A stretch of DNA of 42,407 nucleotides from Bacteroidota bacterium (GTDB lineage Bacteria; Bacteroidota; Bacteroidia; Cytophagales; Cyclobacteriaceae), in assembly GCA_018267285.1 (NCBI GenBank), contig JAFDYU010000013.1, positions 1 to 42,407 of the forward strand. Direction: 5' to 3'. The notes beneath the pieces are model-generated. The model had not been told where the DNA came from. It was given only the letters and a program-made list of their open reading frames with translations, and made no database searches. This document shows positions 40,019-42,407 of the stretch, one piece after another (within the stretch, counting starts at the first letter, position 1; every line of letters begins with the position of its first letter). A program made the translations under genes and the position numbers.

Positions 40019-40774
40019 ATGAATAATGAGGCGTTAAAAGAACTTTTATACAAAATCGCGGACGACCTCCTCATTCTCGGGCACCGCAACAGCGAGTGGA
40101 CCGGCTTCGGCCCTTTGTTGGAAGAAGATATTGCCTTCTCGTCCATGGCTCAAGACAAAATCGGGCAGAGCCATGCGGTTTACCAGATGCTGAACGAGTT
40201 AGGCGAAGGAACTCCGGATGACATTGCCTTCCTCAGAAAAGCAGATCAATTTCATAATTGCCAGCTCGTAGAACTACCCAATCAAGAATACGATTTTAGT
40301 TTAGTACGGCATTTTTTATTTGATACAGCCGATGCGCTTCGTTGGGATATGCTGACTCAGTCCACTTATGAACCCTTGGCATTACTTGCCAAGAAAATAA
40401 AAGGTGAGCTGCGTTACCATACCCTGCACGCCAACACATGGATTAAGCAACTGGGCTCGGCTACAGATGATAGCATCGCACGATTACAGAAATCATTGAA
40501 TGTTGCCCTTCCCTATGCACTTGGTATTTTTGAAGAATCGCTTTTCGAAAATAAAATTAGGGAAGCAAACTATTTTGGGGGTGAGCAGGAATTAAAAAAA
40601 AGGTGGCTTCAAAAAATTGAAGAAACAATTCACCAAACGCAACTCCGTTTGCCGGATTGGAAAACCATCTCTCCAGTTGAAGGCGGGAGAATCGGGAAAC
40701 ACACCGAACATCTTCAGCCATTGCTTACGGAAATGAGTGAAGTATTTAAAATCGACCCTTCGGCCGAATGGTAA
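40019..40774 (+). CDS. paaC: 1,2-phenylacetyl-CoA epoxidase subunit PaaC
   Basis: This 251-residue structural subunit of the PaaABCE epoxidase has a ferritin-like four-helix fold. It supports the catalytic PaaA subunit, which converts phenylacetyl-CoA to its ring epoxide. Recognisable blocks are LLYKIADDLLILGHRNSEWTGFGP (about 9-32), EDIAFSSMAQDKIGQSHAVY (36-55), YHTLHANTWIKQLG and HTEHLQPLLTEMSEV near the C-terminus. The length fits the family. PaaA, PaaB, PaaD, PaaE and the rest of the phenylacetate pathway are absent from its neighbourhood; queA follows after 57 nt. Confidence 0.93.
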   Translation: MNNEALKELLYKIADDLLILGHRNSEWTGFGPLLEEDIAFSSMAQDKIGQSHAVYQMLNELGEGTPDDIAFLRKADQFHNCQLVELPNQEYDFSLVRHFLFDTADALRWDMLTQSTYEPLALLAKKIKGELRYHTLHANTWIKQLGSATDDSIARLQKSLNVALPYALGIFEESLFENKIREANYFGGEQELKKRWLQKIEETIHQTQLRLPDWKTISPVEGGRIGKHTEHLQPLLTEMSEVFKIDPSAEW

Positions 40775-40831
40775 CGTTAGAATCTTTGATGAATGACAAG
40801 CGGGTATTCGTGAAAGGTCCGCATTACAAAA

Positions 40832-42016
40832 ATGGCTTCGATCAAAACCTCTGATTACACGTATGAGCTCCCCGAAGATCGAATCGCCCACCATCCACTA
40901 CCCGAGCGCGATCAATCAAAATTATTGATTTACAAAGATGGAAAGATAGAGCACTCGGTCTTTTCCTGCTTATCCGATTATCTCCCGGATAACTCCGTAC
41001 TATTTTTTAATAATACCAAAGTGATCCCGGCACGTTTGTTCTTTCAAAAAAATACGGGAGCAGTTATTGAGGTCTTTCTACTGGATCCGGTTTGGCCATC
41101 GCCCGTGGTTGCCCTCGCCCTGAATGCACAAAAAAAATCAAGATGGCATTGCACTATTGGGAATTTGAAACGCTGGCCTGATAATTTCGAATTAAGCATA
41201 GCTAATAATAATTTGGTTTTGCATGCTCAACTCATAGATCGAAATAATAGCGTAGTTGAGTTTAGTTGGGGTACACCAATTTCATTTTCAGAAGTAATAC
41301 TGCAATTTGGCGCTGTACCCCTTCCCCCCTACATCAAAAGAAAGGCTGAACTAAACGACCAAGATCGTTATCAAACGGTCTATTCAAAAGAAGATGGTGC
41401 CGTAGCTGCCCCTACTGCCGGGCTTCATTTTACAGACAATGTATTCCAATCATTCACTCAAAAAAATATAAAAATTGAATACCTCACCTTGCACGTTAGC
41501 GCAGGAACTTTTCAACCCATCAAAGTAGAAAATGCGGGCGAGCACGTTATGCATACGGAACAAATTGTAGTTACCAAAAAAAACATGGAGCAACTTTTAA
41601 CTCAACAAAAAATAATCTGTGTGGGAACAACTTCATTGCGCACAATAGAAAGCGTCTATTGGTATGGAGTAAAATTAATCAATAACCCATCAGTAGATTT
41701 TATCATAGATCAAAACGATGCGTACCGGTTTAAGCCCGTAAAAATAGGAGCTGCTGTAGAGGCTGTGCTAAAAAAGATGGATCAAAACAAAACAGATCAA
41801 CTGCTGGGTGAAACTTCGATTTATATTATGCCGGGCTATGAGTTCAAAATAACAGATGCACTGATAACAAATTTTCACCAGCCCGGCTCAACGCTAATGT
41901 TATTGGTAGCTGCTTTTGTTGGCAACGACTGGAAGAAAATTTACCAAACGGCAATAAAAAATAATTATCGTTTCCTTAGCTATGGCGATAGCTCCCTGTT
42001 ATTCAAACACGTTTAA
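40832..42016 (+). CDS. queA: S-adenosylmethionine:tRNA ribosyltransferase-isomerase
   Basis: This cytoplasmic enzyme transfers and isomerises the ribosyl part of S-adenosylmethionine onto preQ1 in tRNA, giving epoxyqueuosine. Conserved blocks are DYTYELPEDRIAHHPLPERDQSKLL (about 7-31), FFNNTKVIPARLFF, the active-site region AAPTAGLHFTD, LHVSAGTFQPIKVE, VGTTSLRTIESV, and the C-terminal ITNFHQPGSTLMLLVAAF and SYGDSSLLF. It is 394 residues long, about 45 more than the E. coli enzyme. Its stop lies inside a weak hairpin-T-run terminator. Confidence 0.96.
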   Translation: MASIKTSDYTYELPEDRIAHHPLPERDQSKLLIYKDGKIEHSVFSCLSDYLPDNSVLFFNNTKVIPARLFFQKNTGAVIEVFLLDPVWPSPVVALALNAQKKSRWHCTIGNLKRWPDNFELSIANNNLVLHAQLIDRNNSVVEFSWGTPISFSEVILQFGAVPLPPYIKRKAELNDQDRYQTVYSKEDGAVAAPTAGLHFTDNVFQSFTQKNIKIEYLTLHVSAGTFQPIKVENAGEHVMHTEQIVVTKKNMEQLLTQQKIICVGTTSLRTIESVYWYGVKLINNPSVDFIIDQNDAYRFKPVKIGAAVEAVLKKMDQNKTDQLLGETSIYIMPGYEFKITDALITNFHQPGSTLMLLVAAFVGNDWKKIYQTAIKNNYRFLSYGDSSLLFKHV

Positions 42017-42029
42017 TGTGTTTTTTTTT
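42005..42029 (+). terminator. weak intrinsic terminator at the end of queA
   Basis: AAACAC (42005-42010) pairs with GTGTTT (42018-42023) around a 7-nt loop that holds the queA TAA, and the T-run continues to 42029. The stem is short, so efficiency may be modest. Confidence 0.5.
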
Positions 42030-42045
42030 CAGTATTTTTAATATT

Positions 42046-42053
42046 TACCTTTG
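42046..42053 (+). promoter_or_regulatory. -7 promoter box for the last, partial gene
   Basis: TACCTTTG matches TAnnTTTG exactly and ends 30 nt before the ATG at 42084. It follows directly on the queA terminator. Confidence 0.5.
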
Positions 42054-42083
42054 TGAGTTCTGTAGTATTTAAAATCACAAAAA

Positions 42084-42407
42084 ATGGCTTTATCACTAAT
42101 GAATGCCGCGAAACAGATTGCACTAATATTTTTTTTCATTCTTGCTATTAACCAAACAGCATTTGCTCAGCCTTCAAACGATGATTTTGGAAGCGCTACA
42201 AGTATTACTTCTCTAATTAATGGCTGCTCATTAAATGCTGCTTACACAACCACCAATGCCACTCCCGACCAGTCGGCAGGAACTTGTGCACCTAACGGAC
42301 CTAACTACAATGTTTGGTTCAAGTTTAAGGCCTCGGCCACAGGTTACATTGATATCCAGCTCAATACCGGGGGGGCTTTCGGTACTATGCGGTACTCCTG
42401 GGTCACC
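42084..42407 (+). CDS. secreted protein, 5' part only
   Basis: The 108 visible residues start with a signal peptide (MALSLMNAAKQIALIFFFILAINQTAFAQ). A domain follows (PSNDDFGSATSITSLINGC, TTTNATPDQSAGTC, YNVWFKFKASATGYIDIQL) of the kind that precedes adhesin or protease modules in large surface proteins of gliding Bacteroidota: paired Cys, N-x-W-F-K-F and a TG-turn. Many such proteins end in a type IX secretion sorting domain, but the C-terminus lies beyond the window, so that cannot be tested. The reading frame is open to the last base. Confidence 0.75.
   Translation, partial: MALSLMNAAKQIALIFFFILAINQTAFAQPSNDDFGSATSITSLINGCSLNAAYTTTNATPDQSAGTCAPNGPNYNVWFKFKASATGYIDIQLNTGGAFGTMRYSWVT

Noticed and set aside
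40775-40831. preQ1 riboswitch before queA
   Set aside because: The 57-nt gap shows no preQ1-aptamer-like stem and C-rich core, and no promoter.
1-42407. tRNA, rRNA, CRISPR, insertion sequence, prophage or integrase
   Set aside because: I looked for cloverleaf-like segments, regularly spaced repeats, terminal inverted repeats with transposase motifs and phage genes and saw none; a tRNA scan would be needed to exclude a short RNA gene fully.

Overview
The window looks like chromosomal DNA of a Bacteroidota species, most probably of the Cytophagales type. Three observations support this. Most genes have no Shine-Dalgarno sequence. Many start sites are preceded by the Bacteroidota sigma -7 box TAnnTTTG. 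The gene set is typical of the phylum: a TonB receptor with an N-terminal carboxypeptidase-regulatory domain, a PorV/PorQ-like barrel, a LytS/LytTR pair, a head-GIN protein, CreD with its small winged-helix regulator, and a C-terminally extended Lgt. I saw no rRNA, tRNA, CRISPR array, insertion sequence, integrase or phage gene. No gap without a gene exceeds about 220 bases. The species cannot be named from the sequence alone.

Layout. 1-3.9 kb: 5' part of L-serine dehydratase (minus), then a small HCxxC secreted protein and a TonB receptor whose start abuts a perfect 18-bp inverted repeat. 3.9-7.4 kb: M28 carboxypeptidase, convergent with cytidylate kinase, which is coupled to a 49-residue lipoprotein, then a ThiF/MoeB-rhodanese fusion. 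7.4-12.6 kb: nadE (TTG start), lgt, an Omp85-like protein, and a convergent MORN-repeat protein. 12.7-15.7 kb: a tight operon of a PorV-like barrel, an HhH-domain outer-membrane barrel and a 35-residue membrane peptide, joined by 4-nt or 1-nt overlaps. 15.8-19.3 kb: head-GIN plus HemJ, an RRM protein with its own promoter and terminator, and a convergent lipoprotein amidohydrolase. 19.4-25.5 kb: a beta-barrel protein convergent with an FAD oxidoreductase / pseudo-peptidase-propeller-barrel / YicC cluster. 25.7-28.7 kb: YceI and a creD module (membrane protein, winged-helix regulator, CreD). 28.7-34.3 kb, all minus: TPR histidine kinase, pruA, yjjG and an ArsR-family regulator. 34.3-36.8 kb: a carboxypeptidase-regulatory-like protein and a LytS/LytTR two-component pair with a possible 19-residue amphipathic peptide encoded divergently. 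36.9-42.4 kb: alpha/beta hydrolase, short SSB, tannase-family esterase, an isolated paaC, queA, and the 5' end of a secreted protein.

Much of the window serves the envelope: lipoprotein maturation (Lgt), barrel proteins, TonB import, CreD and secreted hydrolases. The rest is housekeeping (cmk, nadE, queA, ssb, yicC, hemJ, pruA). The strongest new signals are regulatory. In the creD module a perfect 22-bp palindrome contains the start codon of the first gene, and a second, partly degenerate copy lies in front of creD at exactly the same distance from a -7 box, with the likely repressor encoded between them. A perfect 16-bp inverted repeat lies in the arsR-family promoter, and an 18-bp inverted repeat lies one base before the TonB receptor start. 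Several minus-strand genes have a -7 box only 4-6 nt before the start codon, which predicts leaderless mRNAs.
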